Assembly: GCF_000720175.1 (NCBI RefSeq)
Contig: NZ_JOIX01000028.1
Span: 1-64,000 of the forward strand
DNA: 64,000 nucleotides
Reading direction: 5' to 3'
DNA from: Streptomyces sp. NRRL S-337
GTDB taxonomy: Bacteria > Actinomycetota > Actinomycetes > Streptomycetales > Streptomycetaceae
This document shows positions 48,519 through 57,038 of this stretch, one piece after another. A program made the position numbers and the translations under genes. How positions within the stretch are numbered: position 1 is the stretch's first letter; every line of letters starts with the position of its first letter. A model generated the notes under the pieces. That model had not been told where the DNA came from, searched no databases, and saw only the letters and a list, made by a program, of their open reading frames with translations.

Positions 48519-50194
48519 CGGGGGTCCTCCGCTTGGTGCGGGGCGCGCTGCCCGGCGGCGAAGAAGTTCCGGCGGCGGACCGCGAACGGGCCGATGGCCA
48601 GCAGGTCGACGGGGGTGGAGCCGAAGCACTCCAGGGCGTCGCGGGGGTCGTCGACCATGGGCCGGCCGGCCGTGTTGAGGCTGGTGTTGACCACGACGGG
48701 CAGGCCGGTGAGCCGTTCGAACTCGGTCAGCATCCGGGCCACGAGCGGTTCGGCGGCCGGGTCGACGGTCTGGATCCGGGCGGTGCCGTCCACGTGGACC
48801 ACGGCGGGGATGCGGTCCCGCCACTCGGGGGCCACGTCGTGGACGAACAGCATGTAGGGGCTGGGGAGTGGGCCGTCGAAGATGTCCGCCGCGCGGTCGG
48901 CGAGCACCATGGGGGCGACCGGCCGGAACTGCTCGCGGCCCTTGACGTCGTTGAGCCGCTCCAGGTTGGCCAAGTGGCCGGGGTGGGCCAGCAGGGAACG
49001 GTGGCCGAGGGCCCGCGGTCCGTATTCGGCGCGGCCCTGGAACCACGCGACGATCGCGTTGTCCGCGAGGGCCTCGGCGACGGTCCGGGCGATGTCGTCG
49101 GGTCGGTCGTAGGGGACGGCGGCGGTCCGGAGCCAGGTTTCGAGTTCGGCGTCGGTCCAGTCGCGGCCGAGGGCGGCGCCGGGCATGGGCAGCGGTTCCT
49201 CGCCCGCGTCGGCGCCGATCAGCAGGGCGGAGCCGAGCGCGGTGCCCGCGTCGCCGGCCGCCGGCTGGACCCACACCCGGCCGAACGGGCCTTCGCGGGC
49301 GATCCGCGCATTGGCGACGCAGTTGAGGGCGACGCCGCCGGCGAGGGTCAGCACGTCGTCGTGGGTGCGGCCGTGCAGCCAGCGGACCAGGTCCAGGAGG
49401 GTCTCCTCCAGGCAGGCCTGGGCGCTGGCGGCGAGGTCGGCGTGGTCCTGCTGCCAGGGCTCGTCCGGGCGGCGCGGGGCGCACAGTTCATGCCAGGGCA
49501 CGCCGGTGGCGTGGAAGCCGCCGTCCCCGGTCGGGTGGATGTGGCGGCGGAGTTCGGCCAGCATCCGGGGCCGGCCGTACGAGGCGAGGGCCATGACCTT
49601 GAACTCGTCGGAGGAGCGCAGGAATCCGAGGTGCTCGGTCAGTTCCTCGTAGACCAGGCCGAGCGAATGCGGCAGTTCCTGGCCGTACAGCGGCTCCAGT
49701 TTGCCCTGGACGCGGTGGGCGGCCAGGTGGGAGGTGGCCTCGCCGCGGCCGTCGAGGACGAGGACGGAGCAGGTGTCGGCGTCCGGTGCGGCGAAGGCGC
49801 CGGACGCGGCGTGCGCCATGTGGTGCGGCACGAACCGCACCGCGTCCGGGTCGAGCCCGGGCAGCGCCTGGGCGAGGAAACCGGGCGCCTCGCGGGCGTA
49901 GGTCAGGCGCAGGTGGTCCCAGGGGTCGTGCAGGCCCATCTGCGCGGCGGGCCGGGCAAGTCGGGGGTCGAAGGAGTAGGCGACCGCGTCGATGTCCTGG
50001 GGACGCAGGCCGGCGTAGTCGAGACACCAGCGGGCGGCCTGCTCGGGCAGTTCCCAGGCGGAGAACGGCACCGGCCGTTTGCCGTGCTTGCGCCGGGAGA
50101 ACCTCTCCTCCTCCGCCGCGGCCACCGTGGTGCCGTCGATGACGAGTGCGGCGGCGGGGTCGTGGAAGAGTGCGTTGATTCCAAGGATGCGCAT
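48515..50194 (-). CDS. Carbamoyltransferase (NodU/CmcH/TobZ family)
   Basis: 559 aa from ATG 50194 (GTG directly before it is an alternative). N-terminal Kae1-like domain: MRILGINALFHDPAAALV, VPHHMAHAASGAF (the metal-binding His pair), VLDGRGE. The C-terminal YrdC-like part contains GRAEYGPRALGHRS, REQFRPVAP and VVNTSLN, all typical. The enzyme makes carbamoyl-adenylate from carbamoyl phosphate and ATP and puts the carbamoyl group on a hydroxyl. Here this is probably a sugar of the glycan. It lies 63 bp after the UXS-like gene. Confidence 0.93.
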   Translation of the reverse strand: MRILGINALFHDPAAALVIDGTTVAAAEEERFSRRKHGKRPVPFSAWELPEQAARWCLDYAGLRPQDIDAVAYSFDPRLARPAAQMGLHDPWDHLRLTYAREAPGFLAQALPGLDPDAVRFVPHHMAHAASGAFAAPDADTCSVLVLDGRGEATSHLAAHRVQGKLEPLYGQELPHSLGLVYEELTEHLGFLRSSDEFKVMALASYGRPRMLAELRRHIHPTGDGGFHATGVPWHELCAPRRPDEPWQQDHADLAASAQACLEETLLDLVRWLHGRTHDDVLTLAGGVALNCVANARIAREGPFGRVWVQPAAGDAGTALGSALLIGADAGEEPLPMPGAALGRDWTDAELETWLRTAAVPYDRPDDIARTVAEALADNAIVAWFQGRAEYGPRALGHRSLLAHPGHLANLERLNDVKGREQFRPVAPMVLADRAADIFDGPLPSPYMLFVHDVAPEWRDRIPAVVHVDGTARIQTVDPAAEPLVARMLTEFERLTGLPVVVNTSLNTAGRPMVDDPRDALECFGSTPVDLLAIGPFAVRRRNFFAAGQRAPHQAEDPR

Positions 50195-50257
50195 CACGGT
50201 TCGCGGGCCTTTCCTTCGTCCGGGGGCGGCGGTGGGGTCTCCGGGGCTCCGGCGGGA

Positions 50258-51220
50258 TCAGGGCGCCTGCCGCTCCCGGAACCACGCGATGGTGCGGGCC
50301 AGGCCGTCCCGTGGCGGCACCCGGGGTTCCCACTGGAGCTTGCCGCGGGCCATGGTGATGTCCGGGCAGCGCACCGCCGGGTCGTCGGTCGGCCGGTCGA
50401 TGAACCGGACGGAGGACCTCGAATCGGTCAACTCGATGATGAGCCGGGCGAGTTCGAGCATGCTGATCTCGGCCGGGTTGCCCAGGTTCACCGGTCCGCG
50501 CAGATCGGAGCCGGCGGCGGCGAGGATGCCGCGCACGGTGTCGTCGACGTAGCACAGCGAGCGGGTCTGGCAGCCGTCGCCGGTGACGGTGAGCGGATCG
50601 CCGGCCAGTGCCTGGCGGATGAAGGTGGGCACCGCCCGTCCGTCGTGGCCGCGCATGCGGGGTCCGTAGGTGTTGAAGAGCCGGACGATGCCGGTGTCGG
50701 TGCCGTGCGTCCCGGCCTCCGCGGTGGTGAGGGCCTCACCGAAGCGCTTGGCCTCGTCGTAGACGCTGCGGGGGCCGACGGGGTTGACGTTCCCCCAGTA
50801 GTCCTCGCTCTGCGGGTGCTGCTGCGGGTCGCCGTAGACCTCGGAGGTGGACGCCAGCAGGAAGCGGGCGCCGCTCGCCCGGGCCAGGGCGAGCATGTTG
50901 CGGGTGCCCAGGCTGCCGGTCTCCAGGGTGTGCAGCGGGAGTTTGAGGTAGTCGGCGGGCGACGCCGGGGACGCGAAGTGCAGCACCAGATCGGGCTCCG
51001 CGTCGAGAGGGACCGGCTCGGTGACATTCGCCTCGACGACCGTGAAATCGGGGTGGTCACGCAGCGCGGATATGTTCTCCGGCCGTCCGGTGCTGAAATC
51101 GTCGATGCATATGACGGCGGTTCCCCGCGCCACCAATTCGGTGCAGAGGTGGGACCCGACGAAACCCGCGCCACCGGTCACCACCGCGCGCTGCCATTTC
51201 CGCGAAAGTGCCGTGTCCAT
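50258..51220 (-). CDS. Nucleotide-sugar decarboxylase/dehydratase (UDP-glucuronate decarboxylase-like)
   Basis: 320 aa from ATG 51220 (AAGGAG 4 nt upstream). Extended SDR: GGAGFVGSHL, IDDFSTGRPENI, FASPASPADY, ASTSEVYGDP and the active-site YDEAK. The stretches HFASPASP, PLHTLETGSLGT and YWGNVNPVGPRSVYDEAKR are those of UDP-xylose synthases, normally about 320 aa. It likely converts UDP-glucuronate to UDP-xylose. A 4,6-dehydratase role is possible but less likely, because the typical dehydratase Thr-Asp-Glu triad is not clear. First gene of the minus-strand cluster, divergent from the ATP-grasp gene. Confidence 0.85.
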   Translation of the reverse strand: MDTALSRKWQRAVVTGGAGFVGSHLCTELVARGTAVICIDDFSTGRPENISALRDHPDFTVVEANVTEPVPLDAEPDLVLHFASPASPADYLKLPLHTLETGSLGTRNMLALARASGARFLLASTSEVYGDPQQHPQSEDYWGNVNPVGPRSVYDEAKRFGEALTTAEAGTHGTDTGIVRLFNTYGPRMRGHDGRAVPTFIRQALAGDPLTVTGDGCQTRSLCYVDDTVRGILAAAGSDLRGPVNLGNPAEISMLELARLIIELTDSRSSVRFIDRPTDDPAVRCPDITMARGKLQWEPRVPPRDGLARTIAWFRERQAP

Positions 51221-51277
51221 GGGGCTCCTTAGGCTTGGACCGAAGTCGTCGGGCTCCTCGATCAGCGTCCTGGGAGG

Positions 51278-51353
51278 GGCTCGCGGCGGCGAGCCGGACT
51301 CCGCCGGTCGGGTTAATCCCCCACCGCTGCGCCGGGCCCCCGCGGCGCAGCGG
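51278..51353. promoter_or_regulatory. Divergent control region with two strong hairpins
   Basis: The region contains GGCTCGC-GGCG-GCGAGCC (51278-51295) and CCGCTGCGCC / GGCGCAGCGG around 10 nt (51324-51353). Both lie between the glycan operon (minus) and the ATP-grasp operon (plus). Such paired dyads in a 219-bp divergent gap suggest shared regulation. Confidence 0.5.
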
Positions 51354-51439
51354 GTACAACAGGCGGAACGCCGTGTCTTCCGGCCGGCTGGGGGTACACG
51401 GGACAGCCCGACCACCGGCCCGAGGAGTAAGGCGGCGTG

Positions 51440-52732
51440 ATGCGGAACATCTTCGTGATCGGCCTCGACGACGGTAATCTCCCGCTTCTGCGCAAGCTGC
51501 CCGGAGCCCGCGACTACCGGTTCCACCGGCTGCTGACCCTGGAAGAACTCCAGGTCGGCGAGGTGTCCGTACCCGAGCTGCTGGAAAAGGCGCAGCGGCA
51601 GCTGGATTCCTTCGACGGCCGCATCGACGCCATCGTGGGCTTCTGGGATTTCCCGGTGAGCACTTTCGTCCCGATCCTCGGGGAGCGTTACGGCACCCGC
51701 TGCACGAGCCTTGAATCGATCGTCAAGTGTGAGCACAAGTACTGGTGCCGGCTGGAACAGCAGCGGGCCATCGACGCACATCCGCGCTTCGGCCGGGTGG
51801 ACCTGGCCGCGGACGATCCGCTGCCGCCGGACGGCGTCCGGTTCCCGATGTGGCTCAAGCCCGCGCTCGCGTATTCCTCGGAGCTGGCTTTCGGGGTGGG
51901 CGATCAGGAGGAATTCCGTGCCGCGGTGGACGAGATCCGCGCCGGAATCGGGCGGGTGGGCCGGCCGTTCGCCGACATCCTCGACCGGGTGTCGCTGCCG
52001 CCGGAAATGGCGGAGGTCGGGGCCGAGGTGTGTCTGGCCGAGGAACGGCTCTCCGGACTCCAGGTCGCGGTCGAGGGCTATGTCCACGAAGGCGAGGTCA
52101 CCGTTTACGGCGTGCTGGATTCCATCAATTACCCCGACAAGCCGTCCTTCCTGCGCCACCAGTACCCCTCCACGCTCCCCGAGCCCGTCATCCGGCGGCT
52201 GCACGACGTCTCGGAGCGCCTCATCCGGCAGATCGGCATGGACGCCGCCACCTTCAGCATCGAGTACTTCTACGACCCGCAGACCGGGGACATCAACGTG
52301 CTGGAGGTCAACCCGCGGCACTCCCAGTCGCACGCCGAGCTCTTCGAGGACGTCGACGGGGTGCCCAACCACCACTGCATGGTGAGCCTCGCCCTCGGCC
52401 GGGACCCCGCCCTGCCCAAGGGCGCCGGCCGCTACCGCACGGCCGCCAAGTGGTACTACCGCACGTTCACCGACGCCATCGTCCGCCAGGTGCCCACCGC
52501 GGAGGACCTCGCCCGCATCGAACGGGAGATCCCCGGCGTGCGGATCGAGCTGCGGCCCACGGAGGGGCAGCGGCTGTCGGACCTGGCGGAGCAGGACAGC
52601 TACAGCTTCGAGGTGGCCCACATCTTCACCGGAGGGGACAGTGAGGAGGAGCTGTGCACCAAGTACGACCGCTGTGTGGCCGCCCTGGACCTCGTCTTCG
52701 ACCCGCCCCCGCCCGGCGAGCGGGACAACTAG
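51440..52732 (+). CDS. ATP-grasp ligase of unknown specificity
   Basis: 430 aa from ATG 51440 (GTG just before it also fits the AGGAG site). N-terminal pre-ATP-grasp Rossmann part: MRNIFVIGLDDGNLPLL and DAIVGFWDFP. The middle carries the lysine FPMWLKPALAYSSE, the acidic hinge VEGYVHEGEV, and the metal-binding tail NVLEVNPRHSQSHAE, all ATP-grasp features of carboxylate-amine ligases. Such enzymes make an acyl phosphate and join it to an amine or thiol, as in peptide-like products. Substrates unknown. It is followed 44 bp later by a CocE-type hydrolase, so the two may build and trim an amide. Confidence 0.78.
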   Translation: MRNIFVIGLDDGNLPLLRKLPGARDYRFHRLLTLEELQVGEVSVPELLEKAQRQLDSFDGRIDAIVGFWDFPVSTFVPILGERYGTRCTSLESIVKCEHKYWCRLEQQRAIDAHPRFGRVDLAADDPLPPDGVRFPMWLKPALAYSSELAFGVGDQEEFRAAVDEIRAGIGRVGRPFADILDRVSLPPEMAEVGAEVCLAEERLSGLQVAVEGYVHEGEVTVYGVLDSINYPDKPSFLRHQYPSTLPEPVIRRLHDVSERLIRQIGMDAATFSIEYFYDPQTGDINVLEVNPRHSQSHAELFEDVDGVPNHHCMVSLALGRDPALPKGAGRYRTAAKWYYRTFTDAIVRQVPTAEDLARIEREIPGVRIELRPTEGQRLSDLAEQDSYSFEVAHIFTGGDSEEELCTKYDRCVAALDLVFDPPPPGERDN

Positions 52733-52776
52733 CCCGTCCGCCTGCCCGGCCGCCGCGAAAGGAGAGCCCCGGCCGT

Positions 52777-54837
52777 ATGCGTTTCGTCAGCGAACTGCCC
52801 TGTGCGACGACCGAGGAGGAGCACGTCGAGGTGCCGGTGTCCGACGGCACCCGGCTGTCGGCGCGTATCTGGCGCCCGGTCTCCTCCGACCGGGAGCCGG
52901 TGCCGGCGGTGCTGGAGTACATCCCGTACCGCAAGCGCGATCTGAGCTCCGTGCGGGACTCGATGCACCACCCCTACCTCGCCGGGCACGGCTACGCCTG
53001 CGTCCGGGTGGACCTGCGGGGCACCGGCGAGTCGGAGGGGGTGCTGACCGACGAGTACCTGGAGCGGGAACAGACCGACGCCGAGGACGTGCTGGCCTGG
53101 CTCGCCGCACAGCCGTGGTGCGACGGAACCACCGGCATGATGGGCATCTCCTGGGGCGCGTTCGCCGCCCTGCAGGTCGCCGCCCGGCAGCCGCCGAGCC
53201 TGCGCGCCCTGGTCATCGCCTCCTTCACGGACGACCGGTACGCCGACGACATGCACTACATGGGCGGCGCGCTGCTGTCGGACAACCTGGCCGAGGCGGG
53301 CACCATGTTCGCCTACGGCACCTGCCCGCCGGACCCCGCGGTGGTCGGCGAGCGCTGGCGGGAGATGTGGCACGAGCGCCTGTCGCACACCCGGCCCTGG
53401 GTCCTTCAGTGGCTGCGCCACCAGCGCCGCGACGACTACTGGCGGCACGCGTCGGTCTGCGAGGACTACGCGGCCGTGCGCTGCCCGGTCCTGGCCTCCA
53501 GCGGCTGGGCGGACGGCTATTCCAACGCCGTGACCCGGCTGCTGGCCCACCTGGACGTCCCGCGCAAGGGGCTGATCGGCCCCTGGTCGCACAAGTACCC
53601 GCACCTGGGTGAGCCCGGCCCGGCCATCGGCTATCTCCAGGAGGTGGTGCGGTGGTGGGACCACTGGCTCAAGGGCGTCGACAACGGGGTGATGGACGGC
53701 CCGATGCTGCGCACCTGGATGCAGGACAGCGTGCCGCCCTCGACGTCGTACCAGGAGCGGCCGGGCCGCTGGGTCGGCGAGCCGGACTGGCCGTCGCCGC
53801 ACGTCCGGCCGGTGTGCCACCCGCTGCGCGGGCACCGCATCGACCCGCCCGAGGAGGCGGCAAAGGAGACGGCGGCAAAGCCCGGTGACCGGGCGAAGGA
53901 CGATGCCGCGCTGACCGTTCGATCCCCGCTGTCCGTCGGCCAGTTCGCCGGGAAGTGGGCCTCCTACAACGCTCCCCCTGACCTGCCGTACGACCAGCGG
54001 GAGGAGGACGGCGGCTCGCTGGTCTTCGAGACCGGGCCACTCACCGAGCGGGTGGAGATCCTCGGCTCCCCCACGGTGGAGCTGGCGTTCTCGGCCGACG
54101 AGCCGGTGGCCATGGTGGCCGCCCGGCTCTCCGACGTCAGCCCGGACGGTGCCGCCACCCGGGTCACCTACGGGCTGCTGAACCTGACCCACCGGAACGG
54201 GATCGGTACGCCGGAGCCACTGACGCCGGGCGCCCGGTGCCGGGCCACGGTGGAACTCAACGGTGTCGCCCAGGCGTTCCCGCCCGGCCACCGCATCCGG
54301 CTGTCGCTGTCCACGTCGTACTGGCCACTGGCCTGGCCACCGCCCCGGCCGGTGCGGCTGACCGTGTACGAGGGCAGCAGCAGCCTGACCCTCCCGGTGC
54401 GCCCGGTGCGCGAGCCCGACCTCGTGCCGGCCGACCCCTTCGGGGAGCCCGAGGCCACTCCCCCGCTCGCCACCACGCAGCTGACGGCCCCGGAACAGCG
54501 CTGGGAGGTCAAGCGGGACCTGGTCGATTACCGCTCCGAGCTGGAGATCGTCAAGGACCGCGGGACGGTGCGCTACGAGGACATCGGGCTGGACGTCGGG
54601 ATCCGCGCCCACGAGCGGTACACGGCGGTGGCCGACGACTTCACGTCCGTCCGCGGTGAGGCGGCCTGGACCACGCGCTTCCGGCGCGACGGCTGGGACG
54701 TCCGGGTGGAGACCCGCACGGTCCTTCGGTGCAGCGGGACGGAGTTCCTCGTGGACGCCACCCTGGACGGCTTCGAGAACGACCGCCGGGTGTTCTCCCG
54801 CACGTGGAACGAGACGCTGCCCCGGGACCTGCTGTAG
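52777..54837 (+). CDS. CocE/NonD-family hydrolase, intracellular type
   Basis: 686 aa from ATG 52777, with an AAAGGAG site rather far (about 12 nt) upstream. The S15/CocE catalytic domain starts VPVSDGTRLSARIWRP, with DLRGTGESEG and the nucleophile elbow MGISWGAFAAL at about residue 125. The family's Asp/His lie near GWADGYSNAV and GPWSHKYPHL. A helical cap and a C-terminal jelly-roll (about 450-600) follow. No signal peptide is seen, unlike the related gene at 2457-4145. Probably an acyl-ester or amide hydrolase acting together with the upstream ATP-grasp enzyme. Confidence 0.85.
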   Translation: MRFVSELPCATTEEEHVEVPVSDGTRLSARIWRPVSSDREPVPAVLEYIPYRKRDLSSVRDSMHHPYLAGHGYACVRVDLRGTGESEGVLTDEYLEREQTDAEDVLAWLAAQPWCDGTTGMMGISWGAFAALQVAARQPPSLRALVIASFTDDRYADDMHYMGGALLSDNLAEAGTMFAYGTCPPDPAVVGERWREMWHERLSHTRPWVLQWLRHQRRDDYWRHASVCEDYAAVRCPVLASSGWADGYSNAVTRLLAHLDVPRKGLIGPWSHKYPHLGEPGPAIGYLQEVVRWWDHWLKGVDNGVMDGPMLRTWMQDSVPPSTSYQERPGRWVGEPDWPSPHVRPVCHPLRGHRIDPPEEAAKETAAKPGDRAKDDAALTVRSPLSVGQFAGKWASYNAPPDLPYDQREEDGGSLVFETGPLTERVEILGSPTVELAFSADEPVAMVAARLSDVSPDGAATRVTYGLLNLTHRNGIGTPEPLTPGARCRATVELNGVAQAFPPGHRIRLSLSTSYWPLAWPPPRPVRLTVYEGSSSLTLPVRPVREPDLVPADPFGEPEATPPLATTQLTAPEQRWEVKRDLVDYRSELEIVKDRGTVRYEDIGLDVGIRAHERYTAVADDFTSVRGEAAWTTRFRRDGWDVRVETRTVLRCSGTEFLVDATLDGFENDRRVFSRTWNETLPRDLL

Positions 54838-54862
54838 GGCCTCCTGCGGGAGAGGCTCCCTA
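54835..54862. terminator. Hairpin between convergent genes
   Basis: TAGGGCCTC pairs with GAGG-CT-CCCTA (2-nt bulge) around an 8-nt loop, starting at the stop codon of the hydrolase (54837) and just before the stop of the SDR (54882). Confidence 0.55.
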
Positions 54863-54881
54863 CCCCACGGCTGCCCCACGG

Positions 54882-55898
54882 CTACCGCCCGGCGCGGCGT
54901 CCCCGGGACCGCAGCAGGGAGAGGGCGCCCAGCGCGGTGGCGGTGACCGCGCCCGCGGTCAGGGCGGGGTGCCGGGCGAGTGCCGCCTGGGCGGAGTGCG
55001 CCTTGGCCTGCGGGTCGAAGACGCCGTGGGCACCGTAGTCGTGGCCCGGGGTGTCGTCGGCCGGCTGCCACAGGTTCACGTCCCGGGCGGCGGACGGGGT
55101 CCGGTCGGTCTGCTGGGAGTCGAAGCCGGTGCGGGCGAGGTAGCGGTCGAGGAGGCCGGGGGCGAATTTCTCGGCCCAGATCGTCGCCGCGGTGGACGCG
55201 CCGACGTAGTACTGCTTGCGGCGCGGGTGGTTCGCGGCGTGCACGACGGCGCGGGCGGCGACCTCGGGCTGGTAGATGGGCGGCACCGGGGAGGGGTGCC
55301 GGGGCAGCCGGGAGAGCACCCAGGAGAACTGCGGGGTGTTGACCGCGGGCATCTGGACCACGGTGATCCGGACCTTGCTGCCCCGGTGGAGCAGCTCGGT
55401 GCGCACGGCGGAGGTGAAGCCGTTGATGGCGTGCTTGGCACCGCAGTACGCGGACTGCAGCGGTACGGACCGGTAGCCGAGCGCCGAGCCGACCTGCACG
55501 ACCGTGCCGGCGTCGCGGGGGAGCATCCGGCGCAGCGCGGCCCGGGTGCCGTGCACGAAGCCGAGGTAGGTGACCTCGGTGACCCGGCGGTACTCGTCCG
55601 GCTCGATCTCGGTGAAGGGCGCGAAGACCGAGGTGAAGGCGTCGTTGACCCAGACGTCGAGCGGGCCGAAGGCGTCCTCGGCGGCCTGCGCGGCGGCCTC
55701 CACCTGCTCGTGGTCGGCGACGTCGGTGGGCAGTACCAGCGCCCGGCCGCCGGCCCGTTCGACCTCCGCCGCGGCCGCTTCGAGACCGGCCCGGCCGCGG
55801 GCCACCAGCGCCACGTTGGCGCCCCGGTCGCCGAAGCGCCGGGCGGTGGCGCGGCCGATCCCGGCGCTCGCTCCTGTGATGACGACGGTCTGTGCCAT
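54882..55898 (-). CDS. SDR oxidoreductase with C-terminal extension
   Basis: 338 aa from ATG 55898 (GGAGGA 7 nt upstream). Cofactor loop ITGASAGIGRA, catalytic serine in VQVGSALGY and the YCGAK pair. The NAG position reads VNDAF, an NDA-type variant found in this long-SDR group. The C-terminal 90 residues, with DNLWQPADDTPGHDYG-like text and a hydrophobic ALTAGAVTATALGALSLL helix, suggest membrane association. It is the last gene of the four-gene oxidative operon, 13 bp after the enolase-superfamily gene. Confidence 0.82.
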   Translation of the reverse strand: MAQTVVITGASAGIGRATARRFGDRGANVALVARGRAGLEAAAAEVERAGGRALVLPTDVADHEQVEAAAQAAEDAFGPLDVWVNDAFTSVFAPFTEIEPDEYRRVTEVTYLGFVHGTRAALRRMLPRDAGTVVQVGSALGYRSVPLQSAYCGAKHAINGFTSAVRTELLHRGSKVRITVVQMPAVNTPQFSWVLSRLPRHPSPVPPIYQPEVAARAVVHAANHPRRKQYYVGASTAATIWAEKFAPGLLDRYLARTGFDSQQTDRTPSAARDVNLWQPADDTPGHDYGAHGVFDPQAKAHSAQAALARHPALTAGAVTATALGALSLLRSRGRRAGR

Positions 55899-55911
55899 GT
55901 CGGTGTCCTCC

Positions 55912-57036
55912 TCAGCCGGCCCGGTACGGTTCGGCATCCGCGGTGCGCAGGGTCAGCCCGTGTCCCGGGGCTCCGTCGGCGCCTGGTGTCACGCTGCCGC
56001 CCGACGGGTCCAGCACGCCGTCGAACAGCAGGTTCTCGATGCGGACGTGGTCGTGGAACCACTCCAGGTGGCGCAGGTTGGGGATCGCCGCGGCCGCGTG
56101 TGCGTGGACGTGGGGCGCGCAGTGCCCGGAGAGCGCCAGGCCGCGGGCCTCGGCGAGGGCGGCGGCGCGCAGCCAGACCGTGAGGCCGCCGCAGCGGGTG
56201 GCGTCGGCCTGGAGGCAGTCCACCGCGCGGGCGTCCAGCATGTGCGCGAAGTACGGGAGGGTGTAGCCGTATTCGCCGGCGGTGACCTCGGCCGGCACCG
56301 CTTCGCGGACCTGTGCCAGGCCCGTCAGGTCGTCGGAGGAGACCGGCTCCTCGAACCAGGTGACGCCGTGCCGGGCGAGGTGGTCGGCGAGCCGGACGGC
56401 CTGCTTGACGGTGTAGCCGCCGTTGGCGTCGACGTACAGCTCGGTGGCGGGGCCGATGCTGGTGCGGGCCTGGGTGATGCGTTCCCGGTCGCGGCCCTCG
56501 GCCCGGCCCCAGGACTCCCCGATCTTGATCTTGACCCGGGGCAGTCCCTGTTCCTCGACCCAGCCGCGCAGCTGCCGGTCCTGCCGGTCGGCGTCGTAGG
56601 TGGTGAATCCCCCGCTGCCGTACACGGGCACCGCCCGGACGGCCGCGCCGAGCAGCCTGACGAGCGGCAGGCCGAGCAACCGGGCCTTGAGGTCCCACAG
56701 GGCGATGTCGACGGCGGACAGGGCGCCGGCGATCAGCCCGGGCCGGCCGGCGTTGCGCACCGCCCGGGACATCGCCTCGTTGGCCGCGGGCACGTCCCAG
56801 ACGGACGCGCCGCGCACCGCGTGGGCCAGTACGTCGCGGACCACGGCGGCGGTCTGGGGCGCGCCGTAGGTGTAGCCCAGGCCGGTGGTGCCGCCGGAGC
56901 GTAGCTGCACCACGACCAGGGTGGTCTCGTGCCACTCCAGGGTGCCGTCGGCCTCGGGCGCGTCGGTGGGGACGGTGTAGGCGGCCGCCTCGACCGCGTC
57001 GACGACCGGGTCACCGCCCCCGTGGGTCTGATGCAC
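55912..57036 (-). CDS. Enolase-superfamily enzyme (mandelate racemase/sugar-acid dehydratase type)
   Basis: 374 aa from GTG 57036, which follows the ThDP gene's stop by 2 bp. Barrel-domain motifs: KIKIGES (the KxK base pair), YVDANGGY with the first metal Asp, WFEEPVS with the second, TAGEYGY with the third, and SGHCAPHVH carrying a candidate catalytic His. This order matches the MR/gluconate-dehydratase branch of the superfamily. It abstracts the alpha-proton of a sugar acid or similar carboxylate. The neighbours (2-hydroxy-acid-type dehydrogenase, pyruvate-oxidase-like enzyme) suit a sugar-acid breakdown route. Exact substrate unknown. Confidence 0.82.
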   Translation of the reverse strand: MHQTHGGGDPVVDAVEAAAYTVPTDAPEADGTLEWHETTLVVVQLRSGGTTGLGYTYGAPQTAAVVRDVLAHAVRGASVWDVPAANEAMSRAVRNAGRPGLIAGALSAVDIALWDLKARLLGLPLVRLLGAAVRAVPVYGSGGFTTYDADRQDRQLRGWVEEQGLPRVKIKIGESWGRAEGRDRERITQARTSIGPATELYVDANGGYTVKQAVRLADHLARHGVTWFEEPVSSDDLTGLAQVREAVPAEVTAGEYGYTLPYFAHMLDARAVDCLQADATRCGGLTVWLRAAALAEARGLALSGHCAPHVHAHAAAAIPNLRHLEWFHDHVRIENLLFDGVLDPSGGSVTPGADGAPGHGLTLRTADAEPYRAG

Positions 57037-57038
57037 CG

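Noticed and set aside
50258..52621. 787-codon minus-strand frame extending the UXS-like enzyme across the divergent promoter and ATP-grasp gene
   Set aside because: The part beyond 51220 is antisense to the ATP-grasp gene; ATG 51220 has AAGGAG and matches the normal 320-aa family length.
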